Positions 1-11,387 of a DNA stretch of 64,000 nucleotides are shown here, in pieces. Source of the stretch: Holacanthus passer (lineage: Eukaryota > Chordata > Actinopteri > Pomacanthidae); the NCBI GenBank assembly GCA_025331565.1, contig JAFREQ010000043.1, positions 3,357,001-3,421,000 of the forward strand. The letters run 5' to 3'. The translations under genes were made by a program, and so were the position numbers. Each line of letters begins with the position of its first letter. The stretch's first letter is position 1. The notes below the pieces were generated by a model that was not told where the DNA came from, did not search any database, and worked only from the letters and a program-made list of their open reading frames with translations.

Positions 1-2451
1 TGTGGAGGACGCCTCACTGGTCTACCGAACGTTCCCGTGCATCAAGGCACTCTTTGGTCGGCTTAGCTCAGACCTGTCGTTCGCCAGAGTCCTGTTACCC
101 ATAGCACAGTTCTACCTCAACCATGGTGTGTACATGTGCTCAGTGTCACATATGTCTCTTTTTTTTCTCCAAATCACATATGAACATGCTCACTTCAGTT
201 CCTTGATTCCCTAATCCCAAAAGCATTTGAGGTTTAAAACAGCTACACGTGTACTTGAACCCATACAGGTGAGATGGCTGCAGTGGATTGTGAGAGTGTG
301 TGGAATCTGGTGTTTGGTCGATTCCCTGCCGAGCTGTTCAACGACCACTTCCTGGCACACGAGCTTCTACGCTTCCTGCGGCTGAACCTCGAGAGCCTGC
401 AGCTCCGAGTCCCACAGTACACCCACTCCTTCCCAAACCTGCTGAAGGTGAAAACCAAAAAAAGGCAGTCACACAGAGATCCTTTTGACAGTTGTATCAT
501 CTACACATACCTATTGAGTCCATAATGTGGAAAATGAGGGCTATGCAAGCTGTCTGCTTTCTGTCTGTCTCTGTAGTTGTTAGCATGGCACAGCCCGGCA
601 GTGGTGGATGACTTTGTGGATCTGCTGCCCTCTCTGGTGACAACTGGAACGGCAGTGGAGCTTCTGCACACTCTGCTGGACCTGCCCTGTCTCTCTGCCA
701 CGCTGGTCTTACAAATCAGGTGCACACACATCACAGCACAACTGTCTAAAAAATATTCATACTGCCTACCAGACTGATTTTCCACCATCTCATTCAACTG
801 TTCAACTCTTGTGTATGTGTGTGTGTTTTTTGCAGGTCAATGTGTTTGCCCATCTCTGAGCCAGGTGGGCGTGGCCTCCTGTCACTTGATGCGTTCCGAA
901 ACCCCTCTTTCCGTGGGCTTTTCCTCTTCCTGCTGCGAGAAGAAGCAGGCTCAGGTAATCGCAGTCACCAAATTAATGGAGTAGTTCTGGTATTTAGAAA
1001 TACCATATAATATCAATCTTCTCATCTAAAACCAGTTATTGGGGGACGTTTATTCAAGAAAAACAGCCATTTGAATCACTGTGTTTTTCTTTTTCCTTAC
1101 ACAGGTGACACCATTGACCGGCTGAGCACGCTCCACGAGCTGCTAGCCGAGGCTGCTGACTGGCCGAGAGTTGTTCAGTGTGCCCAGACTGTCCCTGTGC
1201 TGTTGCACATTTTTTTCAACACCGTCATCACGGTGAAGAGATGAAATGTTTATTACAACTGCTGCACATTAAAATGTGTAGTTTCAGTTGATAAAAACAA
1301 TATGATGTGTGTTCCTGTTTTCTAGGTAGCTGATGAGAAGCTTTTAGCTCACTTGATCCTGGTGATGCTGGAGAGAAGCAGCCTCCTTCTCAACATCCCC
1401 AAATACATCAAAGAGATACACAGGTAAACACATCATTGAGGATCTAAAGTGTTACTCTGCTGCACGTCTTCACCCTGATCTCCTCACTCACTCCACCCCT
1501 CTCTCTCTCTTTCTCTCTGCTCCTGCAGGGTGTTCAGCTGCCACCTGCTGAGGTTGTGCAAGCTCCACCCCTCTCTGGTGGTGGACCAGTCTCATGAGCT
1601 GCTGGATTTTGCTGGAGCCACAGCCAACGTCTACAGCAAAGAAGAAGTCTACACACATGTGGTAATGAAGCTGTGGTGGCAGAGAGAAGGATCCTGCTGA
1701 TTTAAGGATGATACATTTCTCCTGTCTGTATATTTTGGATCCTGTTCAAAACCAACTGCATCTCTTGTGTCAAGCATTTTTTTTAAATCTCAGCATTTTT
1801 TGTGTGTTGAATTATGGTAAAATATTTCATTAACAATAAAATGTGCCAAAACCAGACACCAAAATAATATTTCGCTTGTCTGGCTTTCAGGTGTGGGTGC
1901 TTGGAGAGTACCTGTCTGTGTCATGTGATTCCCGCTGCTCTGTGAGGCTCATCACTTCCTGCTTTGAGGCATTGGAGGCGGTGCTGTTTGAGATCACTTC
2001 ATCTGCCCCGCCTCCTGGAGCCGTTTGCCCTGCCCCCAGGGTCATCACTACTCTAATGAGCGCTCTGGCTAAGCTGGCGTCACGATCACATGACCTCATA
2101 CCCAGGTGGCTGACAGCCATACGTGTACATTATTTTAATTGTTTATTCATATGTCATGTAATGTAATATGTGTTTATGTCTGTGTTTAGGGTTTCTCTGT
2201 TCCTCTCCAAGCTAAGAACGCTAACCAGAGGGGGGTCAGTTGTCTGGTGCTCCAATGAAGAGGATCTTGTTGCCATACTGACGCGAGGCGAGGAGCTGTG
2301 GTCGCTGCTGAAGGCCCCTGGTGTGGCTCAGAGCGTCCTCACCCCACCTCCACACGTCACGACTCCCCAGTGGCACCGAGACACCAACATGGCCATGCCA
2401 CTGCGACTGCGGGCCCTCACCAACCTCACACACTCAGTGACGCACACATAA
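1..2451 (+). CDS. ap5z1: AP5Z1, AP-5 complex subunit zeta (3' part, 9 coding exons)
   Basis: AP5Z1 is the large zeta subunit of the AP-5 adaptor complex, which works with SPG11 and SPG15 at late endosomes and lysosomes. Coding exons read as <1-125, 269-447, 577-719, 836-954, 1105-1232, 1326-1423, 1529-1661, 1891-2105 and 2190-2451, ending in TAA. All have GT/AG borders and phases join without a break. They encode the last 466 residues; as I recall the human protein is about 807 residues, so roughly the N-terminal 40% lies left of the window. The sequence is an alpha-solenoid type with Leu-rich helices, for example LLAWHSPAVVDDFVDLLPS and LAHLILVMLERSSLLLNIPK. No enzymatic motif is expected. 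The neighbour MMD2 supports the call by synteny. I assigned it from remembered family similarity without a search. The acceptor of the 836 exon follows a TG-rich tract. Confidence 0.87.
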
Positions 2452-2556
2452 ACACACACACTGCACTTATAGATGCAACAGTGTAAAGAAAAACAATTCC
2501 CTCATGAAATGGGCATCCTAATGAATCTTGTTTGATTTTTGCACATTATTTTTGTA

Positions 2557-2562
2557 AATAAA
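2557..2562 (+). terminator. AP5Z1 poly(A) signal AATAAA
   Basis: A canonical AATAAA lies 106 bases after the AP5Z1 stop codon and is followed by a T/G-rich stretch (TTTGATTGATGTGATGG), as expected for a cleavage site with a downstream element. It gives a short 3' UTR of about 130 bases. Confidence 0.7.
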
Positions 2563-3231
2563 TTACATTATTTGATTGATGTGATGGAGCATTTTTGGCA
2601 CCCACAAAATACACAGATCCCTCTCAGTGTAATATAGTGTCTCTTCTTTAATACATTGAAAATAAAATTTTACAAAATAGATCATCTGATTTAAAAAAAG
2701 AAAGAAATGCTCACTTCCTGAGTAAGTGCTGTTTTCTGAACGTAAAAACAGAAAGAGTTGAACTACTGGCGGTTAGAGAAAACCTGCAGGTGTAAACTAT
2801 ACAGTGTTTGAAGAAGTATAAAAATTTGCATATATACTTCACATGTATAACATGCTCACACGTTAATTCTGTCATAATCAGAGAATTTTAGGAAATTCTA
2901 CTTCATTCATCACTGCTGCTGGTAGAAAAGTGCTCAAGGTTAAGAGTGCATCACTTAGAACAACTGGCAGTCATAGTCCTCTAAACAAGATAATCAATGC
3001 AAACAGCCTTGACATTCTTTGCAAATTTAACATTTGACCCAGAACACAGTTAGTGTTACATTAGCAATCTATGGCAATCTTAGATTAGACTTTTCATCTT
3101 TCAAATCACAGAATAGTGAAAATCATGAGAATTGATTTTAATTCATTACAAATATAAATCACAACCAGGCCAGTTGTACTGAGGCCCTTTCTCCTCAACT
3201 CTCCGAGTTTTAATTGCAGTCTGTCTTCTGA

Positions 3232-3549
3232 GTAGAGCTGCAATGATTAGTCGATTAAAAGATAACTATTTTGACAATCAATCGTTTCAATCATTTTTCC
3301 AGCAAAGAAGTCAAATATTTGCTGGTTCCAGCTTCTTAAATGTAAGGATTTTCTGCTTTTCCTTGTCATTCATTATAGTAAATGAAAGTTGTGGACTGTT
3401 GGTTGGACAAAAGAAGCAATTTGAAGACGTCACTTTGGCTGCTGGGAAACTGTGATGACCATTTTAGTCGGTCACGTTTTTTTAATATTTTCTGTACTAA
3501 ATGATTAATCATGAAAATAATCTGCAGATTAATCGATAATGAAAATGGG
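3232..3549 (+). repeat. Teleost interspersed repeat, family A copy 1
   Basis: The block begins near GTAGAGCTGCAATGATTAGT and ends near GATTAATCGATAATGAAAAT. It contains the internal motifs TGTTGGTTGGACAAAA and GAAGACGTCACTTTGGCT. Diverged copies with the same order of motifs occur at about 33690-34013, 59128-59420 and 37364-37616. No coding capacity is visible. It looks like a non-autonomous dispersed element of about 300 bp. I recognise it as a common fish repeat but cannot give the database name. Confidence 0.7.
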
Positions 3550-4215
3550 ACCCCAAATGCGTCTTCACGGAGTCAAAATCAATCTAAGATGTTTATGAAA
3601 CCAGCAGCAACAAAGATGTTGCACATGTGGACAATTTAACGCTGAAATACTCTTAGAGGAACATACGGAACAATATGCTGGTCTAACACAGTAACAGCTG
3701 AAAAGAATAGTTCCAAACATGGACTCCAGCTCCATGTTTTCAGGTTTTGCCTTTGTGCAAAAATGGCCAAAACTGAAATAAAATTCATGGTAGACTGTGG
3801 TATGAAAATTGTCAGTTATCATACCACGTACATTTACTTCTCTACGGTTTTGAATTCTGCCATATTAGTGTAAATATAGGGCAGAATATTGAGTGAAATT
3901 ATAATAAAGCATTTGTTCGATCAAAAAAAACAAAGGGTCATTGTTACTGATGCTAATAATATTGTGTAATACTTTATACCGTGATACAATGAAACCATGA
4001 TATTTTCTGAAATGGTTATCTTACTCATCTCATACCGTTGCAAACCTAATTGTGACACTGAGGTCTAGCACCAGTATAAAGAAATGCCTTTGTGGTAAGT
4101 TTTGGCACATCACTTATGGCAGGAATATGAAAAGGGTGGGGTTTACAAGCCCAGGATAGTCTGGGAGGTGGAGTCACAGACTGTGTATGCTCAGTTCAGT
4201 TACAGAGATGAGTGA

Positions 4216-4668
4216 TTAAAGGCATAGTTCAACATTTTATGCACTTATTTGCAGAGAGTACGATGAAAAAGTTAACATCACTCTCGTGTGGTAAATATGA
4301 AGCGACCTCCAGCAGCCATTTAGCTTAGCTTCATACAAACAGTGACTTCCTGGAGAAGTCACTGCTCCCGACCAAGAAATAGTGCTGCGTATTAAACCAC
4401 ACATAAAAATGCTACTTGTCATTTGAACTATTTTTTTCGTACAAGTGAGCTATAACATGCTAATTGTTTAGCTTTAAAGGTGCTGGTAGGCATATTTTGT
4501 TACCTTTAGTCTGAGCCAGGCTAGCTGTTTCCCCTTGTTTCCAGTTTTTGTGCTAAGCTAAGCTAACCAGCTGCAGCTACATATTTACACACACAGACAC
4601 AAGAGTGATCAATCTTCTCATCAAACTGTCAGCAAGAAAGGGAATAAGTGCATTTTCCAAAACTATGC
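4216..4668. mobile_element. Foldback MITE with roughly 100-bp terminal inverted repeats
   Basis: The left arm (4216-4310) reads TTAAAGGCATAGTTCAACAT, then TGCACTTATTTGC, then ATCACTCTCGTGTGGTAAAT. The reverse complement of the right arm (4570-4668) repeats the order: GCATAGTTTTGGAAAATGCA, CACTTATTCCC, ATCACTCTTGTGTCTG, TGTAAATATGTAGC. The centre holds a smaller palindrome around CAGTGACTTCCTGGAGAAGT. There is no transposase ORF, so this is a non-autonomous hairpin-forming element of about 450 bp. A short solo copy of its end lies at 7899-7970. Confidence 0.75.
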
Positions 4669-4900
4669 AGCACGTGGAAATGATTTTTAGTTAGTCGTTA
4701 AAAGTGTTTGGTCCCTCGGATTTGGCCCCACCTGAGAAGAATTCATCTGTCGTAGTCAGACAGATCATCTCAGCACCATCCTTCCAGGTGTAGCCTCAGG
4801 AGTCAGGATAGTAAAAACACAGTGGTGTCATGACTGAAATGCACTTGTCTCAGTCGGTCACGTGAGGTTGAACCATGTGATCTCAGGTGAGCGCCATTAG

Positions 4901-7900
4901 TCACCTCGATGTTTGCAGCAGCGGCCCAGGTAAGTACAGGTACCTCCAGATGGCGTAGTAATGAATGCAGGCTCCCACTGCCACGAAGAGATGCCAGATG
5001 GCGTGGGCGAACGGGACGAGGCCATCGCTCTTGAAGAAGACTACGCCCACCACATAGAAGACGCCTCCCACTGCCAGCTCGCACACACCTGCACGCTCCA
5101 CCTGGAACATTCCAAGAAAACATGACAAGACAAATCTGGTAAATGCTGTTGACAGAGCATGGTTAACAAAATGAATACCAAGGGAAAACAAATAATGATA
5201 CAATACAAATACAAATAATGTGTGTTTTAGCCCAAGGTTTTAAAATTGCATATATTATACTTTGTGTTTCACATTTTTGCCAACCACTTTCCAAAGCATG
5301 AAGTTTTTGGTTCAATTTGCAAATGTGAATTAGGAAAAAGTCACCAACAAATGAGAATTTGTTCTGCAAATATTTAGTATCAAACCAAAGTATTGGACAC
5401 GTTATAATTTTGACCAGGTGGTGGCAGAAGTTATTACAGTTCATCCTGAGGGGAACATGAATGTCTGAACCAAATTTCATGACATTCAGTCCAATAGTTC
5501 AATAGACATTTCAGCTAAAACCAGAAACGTGAACCTCGTGGTGGCGCTAGAGGAAAAGTCAGGGGATCGACAAAGTCATTAGGATTCATCCTCTGGGGAC
5601 ATGAATCAGTGTTTTGTGACAATTAATTTAATACTTTTCGACATATTTCAGTCTGAAAAACAAAAGACAGCGTGTGGTACCTGAAGAAAGTTTCATGTCT
5701 CTGCAAGTAGAATTTTATAGCATACTTGAATGGAAACAAGTCCGTGGAGGAGAGGAATTCAATCTCAAAACATCTACATACTTTGGAAAAGAGTTGGCAG
5801 TTATGTGACAAACAAACAAAACCATTGGTTTGGTTCTTTAAATACTGACAGTCTGATTCACAACAATAGCAGGAAGTCTGTTGCAGCAGAAGAGGGGCAA
5901 AGGTTTGTTGTTTCTCAGAAGCCCAGAGAGACAACGCTTAAACCTTTGTGGTTTTGTCCTCACCATAGACAGGATGACCAAAGCAGGAACAACCCCCATG
6001 GCCACATACCCCAACAGCTCCACCAGCTTGTACCTGCAGGTAGAAAAGTAGGACATGTGAAAAGATAATACCTCCAATTTTCTATGAAAGCATATCTGCT
6101 TCACACAGCGGTCCGGTGTTTGCTGTAAACACTTGAGGACGGGAGTTCGGTTTCAGGTTAATTGTGTCAAATGAGGACACGGGGCAGGGAGACGCGAAGA
6201 GAGACCGTGTTACCTCTCGTGGAAAAAGAAGACATACATGGATCCTATGCAGGCCATGACCCATATCAGCCAGCGCATGTGGCAAGACCAGGGCCCCAGC
6301 TCCCTCAGCATCAACCTGAGGAAACACATTCACTGTTTCAGCTTGTTAACCAGCTATATTATCCCCCAGAATGCATTGCATTTGTTGACTGCAATCAGGT
6401 GACCCACCAGGGAGAGTAGGAGGCAGCTATGAAGAAGTAGATGGCCATTCTGTCGCACATGTGGAATCGCTGCTCCACCTTCCTACAGAGACAAGGAGAA
6501 GAAGAGATAAGAGCTCATCTCAAAATCACAACATCTTTATCTAGTTCCTTTAAGCTCTAAACAAGAACCAGTCTGCAAAGAATTAGGTCACTTAGGGACC
6601 TTTGCAGTGTACTGAGGTTTGTTTCAGTCCATGGCAGGGTCCTACTTTTTTAGTTTCTTTGAGTCTGTCCTTCAACATATAAGACAGTGTTTGTTTTTGG
6701 ACAAAAGGCAAAGTGAGTTGAACCTGGAAGAAGAGCTGGAATCTATTCAACACATTCATGGTTAAATATGCTATTAAAATCATAATAATCACACAAACCT
6801 TTAAGGTTTTCATGGTGGTTATACAAGAATTAAACTAAATGAATTTCGTCCTCTTGCCTGTGTCTCCGTACATGGATAAGTGAGGTCGCTTGATTTGACA
6901 CGAGTTTAAATTCTTCTCAACTGGTTTGAATTCAATTATCTGAGGGTTGTTGTCCAAGAAAGAAAGACCTTAATCTCGCAGTCAGCTGGATCATTAACTG
7001 GACTTTCATATATCTCTATGTGAGCTGATTTTCAGATGCAAATGAATCCCTTCATATGATGTGATTAAAAGTTTTAATGTAATTATGATTTTCGATGAGA
7101 ATATGTGAGTTATGGAGAAACCATTATGATCTGCTGGTAAGAATCCTATACTTGATAAAGTGCATAACAAAATAAAATAGTATACTTAAAAACACCAGTC
7201 CAAATCAATTAAGAACGAACCTTCAAACATAGTCATGACCTCAACTCTAATTAACCTGATAAACAAGAGTGTGTGTCTGTGTGAGATGAAGATAATGTGA
7301 ATTATTTTCATTACTACGCCACATCTGTTTGGTTTCGGGCCTTTTGGCTGTGTCATAATTAACAAATTGTATATCTGAGTGTGATGTCAATGTCTACCAG
7401 AGCAGCACATAAACACACACATACACATCTGCCAAATCCCTACCAGCATTTCCTGCTATACACCCACACACATACACACACACAAACCGGAGGTGGCTGA
7501 TCTTCCAGGCAGCGGTGTGGAAGAGCGTTGAGGTGACGAACAGGCCGGTGAGACCGCTCCCATAGAGCCAGGCAGCCACACGATGCCATTGGTCCACAGA
7601 CAGGAAGTAGAGCACAGACCCGCCCACCAGACTTGGGAGGATCCACAACTGGACAGAATCAGAAGCAAAACCACATCTTCACTTCATCATCTCATGATTT
7701 CACATTGTACATGAAACTTTTCTTCATTTTCACTTCTTTTAAAGTGCATGAACAAAATCTAGTAATTGTAAACTCTCAGAATTTAACCAGACATTTTTCA
7801 TTGGTACATTTTCTTCACCAGCCGTATCTGAATTTGCCCAAAATGTCTCCCTAAAATGGTTTCCCAACATTGTTAACATTCCTCTGCAAATTCCTCTGTT

Positions 7901-9620
7901 AAAGGAGTAGTTCAACATTTTGGGAAATGCAAGAAAGTGTATTTCCCAAAAGGTCAAACTATTCCTTTAACCGATTCTGTATCTAACAAAAGGTGAGGAT
8001 GATGCTCCATGCTTATCAGCTGCACCTGATCGAACAAAACGAGCGCATAGACGAGTATCATGACGAGACTTCGCTCAGTCCATTTGAGGCTTTACGGTCA
8101 TTACTGCCATGTTTCCTCTCTGCTTTCTTTCATCTCTCACTGTCTGTTTCGTTCACTGTCTGTCCTGCTCTCTCGGAGGCAGAGGCGCACAGGGATTACA
8201 GCAGATTAGAGAAAGCTACAGGCCGAATCACAGATTATAGCCCACCGCTTCCATGGCACAGCCAAAAATCCACCCCTCATTCCTCGCAATCCTCTCCATC
8301 TTTTCAGAGGCTTCCCTGAACCGACAAACTCACTGAGCACAGAAAGCACGGAGGACAGTGTGGGATAGAGAGAGTAAACCAAAAATAATACCCAGGCTGA
8401 GAAGATTTTATTCTGAAAGTGTGTGTTGTATTTGTTTGCCTCACCCCATGTGTGGCACAGTTTGCAGCATGTTCATACTCAGTGGGCTGGTATCTCTTAC
8501 TGGCTGGGACCCTGCAGTTCATGAACCTGAGAGAGACGAGAGGTGAGGAGGGGGGGAGACAGGGGGAGAGAGACAGAGGGGTGTGTTCAGCTGATGAATG
8601 TCAATCTGGAGGCAAAACAAAACACCGCTTTATTAGTTAATAAGTTAATGTGTGCTGAACACATGAAGGTCAATAGGGTGTGTGAGTGAGGACATTTTTG
8701 GAACGTGAGGACATTTTGGTCGGTCCTCACTTTCATACCAACCTTCAAAGGCTGAATGAGGGTTCGAACTTGGTTTTAAAGGTTAGGTTTAGGCATTAGG
8801 GTTGGGGTTAGGCATTTAGTTGTGATGGTTAAGGTTAGGGTACGTCAATGAGGGTCCTCACAAGTATAGTAGTACAAACATGTGTGGTCCATGTATTGCT
8901 CATGTTGTGGGGACATAAAATGTGTTTATGCAGTCACATTGTGTGGACTCATTTTCCTTATGGGGACAAAATGCAAGTCCCCATAATGTAAATAATTAAA
9001 TTTTAGGGTAAAGGTTTGGGTTAGGTTAAGGTTAGGGTAAAGTTAGTGGTGGTTATGGTTAGTTAGGGTAAGTCTCCAGAAAATGAATGTAAGTCAATGT
9101 ACTGTCTTCTGAAGTTGTATGCGTGTGCGTGTGTGCGCGCGCGCGTGTGTGTGTGTGTGTGATGGTCATTCTTGGAGGATTTACAGGTCTCTAATCCACA
9201 TCACGTTGGCTTCATCATTACTGGGGCTGCTGTCTGTGTTAACTACATTTGGATTATTTCTTGTCATGTTACCATATACTACTGGGAAAATTGTGTGTGC
9301 ATGTGTGTGCATGCATATGTTTGTGTGAGTGTGTGTGTGTGTGTCGTGTAGGCTATTTAATCAGCAGCAAATCTCTCAATCCCGGCTTACAGGGAAAAAA
9401 CACATCTGGAGATGTTACGAAACCACATTGTATACGTCAAGATGCACACACACAAACAAATACACGCACACACTAATTCAAACATGGCTTCTCATGCAGG
9501 GGCCACAGGTGTGTCTGTGTCACTCAGCTGTGTTATTTGATTGCACATTTAGGCCGACAGCTCGTCATCACATGAACACACACCGGCATCCCGCCTCATT
9601 CTCAGCACGCACGCACGCGT

Positions 9621-9654
<34 letters not shown>

Positions 9655-10715
9655 CCCAGGGCTGTTTGTTGTAAGAGCCTATTAAAGTGAAGAGAGCAAC
9701 CAGGTGAAAGTGAATCAGAAGAAGAAGACAAAAGGGGTGTATGATTTGTCACCAAAACACTCCTGTTAATGTAACTGGAAAAAAAAGTCTTGCATAACAC
9801 AATGACCTGACATCTGGCCAAAAAAAAGGTACGTTTCAGAGTCCAAACCTTTCAAGCTGCTCACATTTTAGGCAAACAAGTGACTCCTGATATGAGTCCT
9901 TTGAAAGAAATGAGAAGTTAAATCATCTTTGTCTGCAGTAAAAATGATCTTGTGAGAGATGTCAATATGTGATCCTTAGATTCAGAGAATGTGCTACATA
10001 TCTGATTTTATATTGAAAAAACTTTATTTAATGATGCTGAACGTAAGACATAAGATTCTTCTAGCATTTTAAGCTAATTTTATCTTATTGAAAAGTTTGA
10101 CTCTGGACAGAAAGAGACTAAAGAAAGTAACGTTTGTGGGTTGCCTGTTTTTACGTTCCAGCTTGAAGCGTGTGTTTATACACTCACAACCAGAGCCCTC
10201 ATAACAAGAATGTCAGCGTGTTTTCCTGTTATAGGTCAGGTTGGTAGTAAAAGTCATCGGGGCTCTCGGATGTACAAAACACACATCTGTCTTTCACACG
10301 CAGCCTCCATATCCCCTCTCCTTGCTTACTAACACTGACATTATCAGGAGTCATTACGTCAGTCTTATCCTCTTTTCAGCTTTTAATAGACTTTTCTAGA
10401 CGTCCTGTCATTTTAATACAAAATCACATGTGAACATCCGCATGACTCCTATTACAAAAGCCAATAAATAAAGTGAATGGTCTCACCATCAGGCTTGTGT
10501 CACATGCTCTATCTTTCCCAGGGTGTAATCCGCTGAAAGAAAACCTTTAGTAACATTAGATCATTGTATAACCGCCGTTCCTTTTGATTTTCCCTGCAGG
10601 CCGTGCCAAGAGCCCAACAAGAGAACTGCATCTTTCTGAGCACTGTTGTGGCATTGTCGGGCTATCAATGGACCTGAATGTAACAGTCTGATGTCCTCTA
10701 ATCGCTTATGACAGA

Positions 10716-10747
<32 letters not shown>

Positions 10748-11201
10748 GTACTGAAAGGAAGGGACAGGGATTCACAGGCTCTGATCTGAGAGAGCATTGT
10801 TGTCCTCATCAGCACACTGTTCTTTCTCTCGTTCTTTTATTCACTTTCTCTTTGCACACACTTCTTTTCTGCACGTGTGTGTGTGAGTTTGTGTGTGCTG
10901 TGTTTGGTTATGAAAGCCCATTACAGCACATTCCGTACATTAATAGGATCGGTTGCATCTAAGAGGATCACAACCTGTGGATCATAGGAGGATAGTGTAC
11001 ACTATAGGAATGTGTGTGTTACCTCATTGGGACGTTTTCCAGGATAAACACAAACCTTGTCAGGACCAGTAGTCCTCACGGGGAACTAAAGCCTGGTCTT
11101 AATGCGGCAAACATAATTTCTAAGGTCCTGGTTAGGGTTAGGGTTTGGCTGCCCCTGAATGGAAGTCAATGCCATGTACTAACAAGAATAGCTGCACAAA
11201 C

Positions 11202-11244
<43 letters not shown>

Positions 11245-11353
11245 GGTATACGCTCTCTGTAACTCCAGGGCTATTCCTTTTACAGCAAAGATCAAGTTCA
11301 TCTCCTCTGGGAAACAAACTCTGTTTCTCACGAATATCATCATCTCCAGTTTA

Positions 11354-11387
<34 letters not shown>

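Larger units (their letters stand above)
2600..4900. other. Spacer between convergent AP5Z1 and MMD2; probable MMD2 3' UTR plus repeats
   Basis: No coding exon is visible. The stretch holds two repeat elements (listed separately) in otherwise AT-rich DNA. Part may be the MMD2 3' UTR, which would be read leftward from 4900. A variant ATTAAA on the minus strand at 2647-2652 could end it, leaving the two genes' 3' ends under 100 bases apart, but this is a weak guess. Confidence 0.4.

Noticed and set aside
9119..9821. Short open frames rich in Cys-Val or Thr-His
   Set aside because: They are translations of TG/CA microsatellites.
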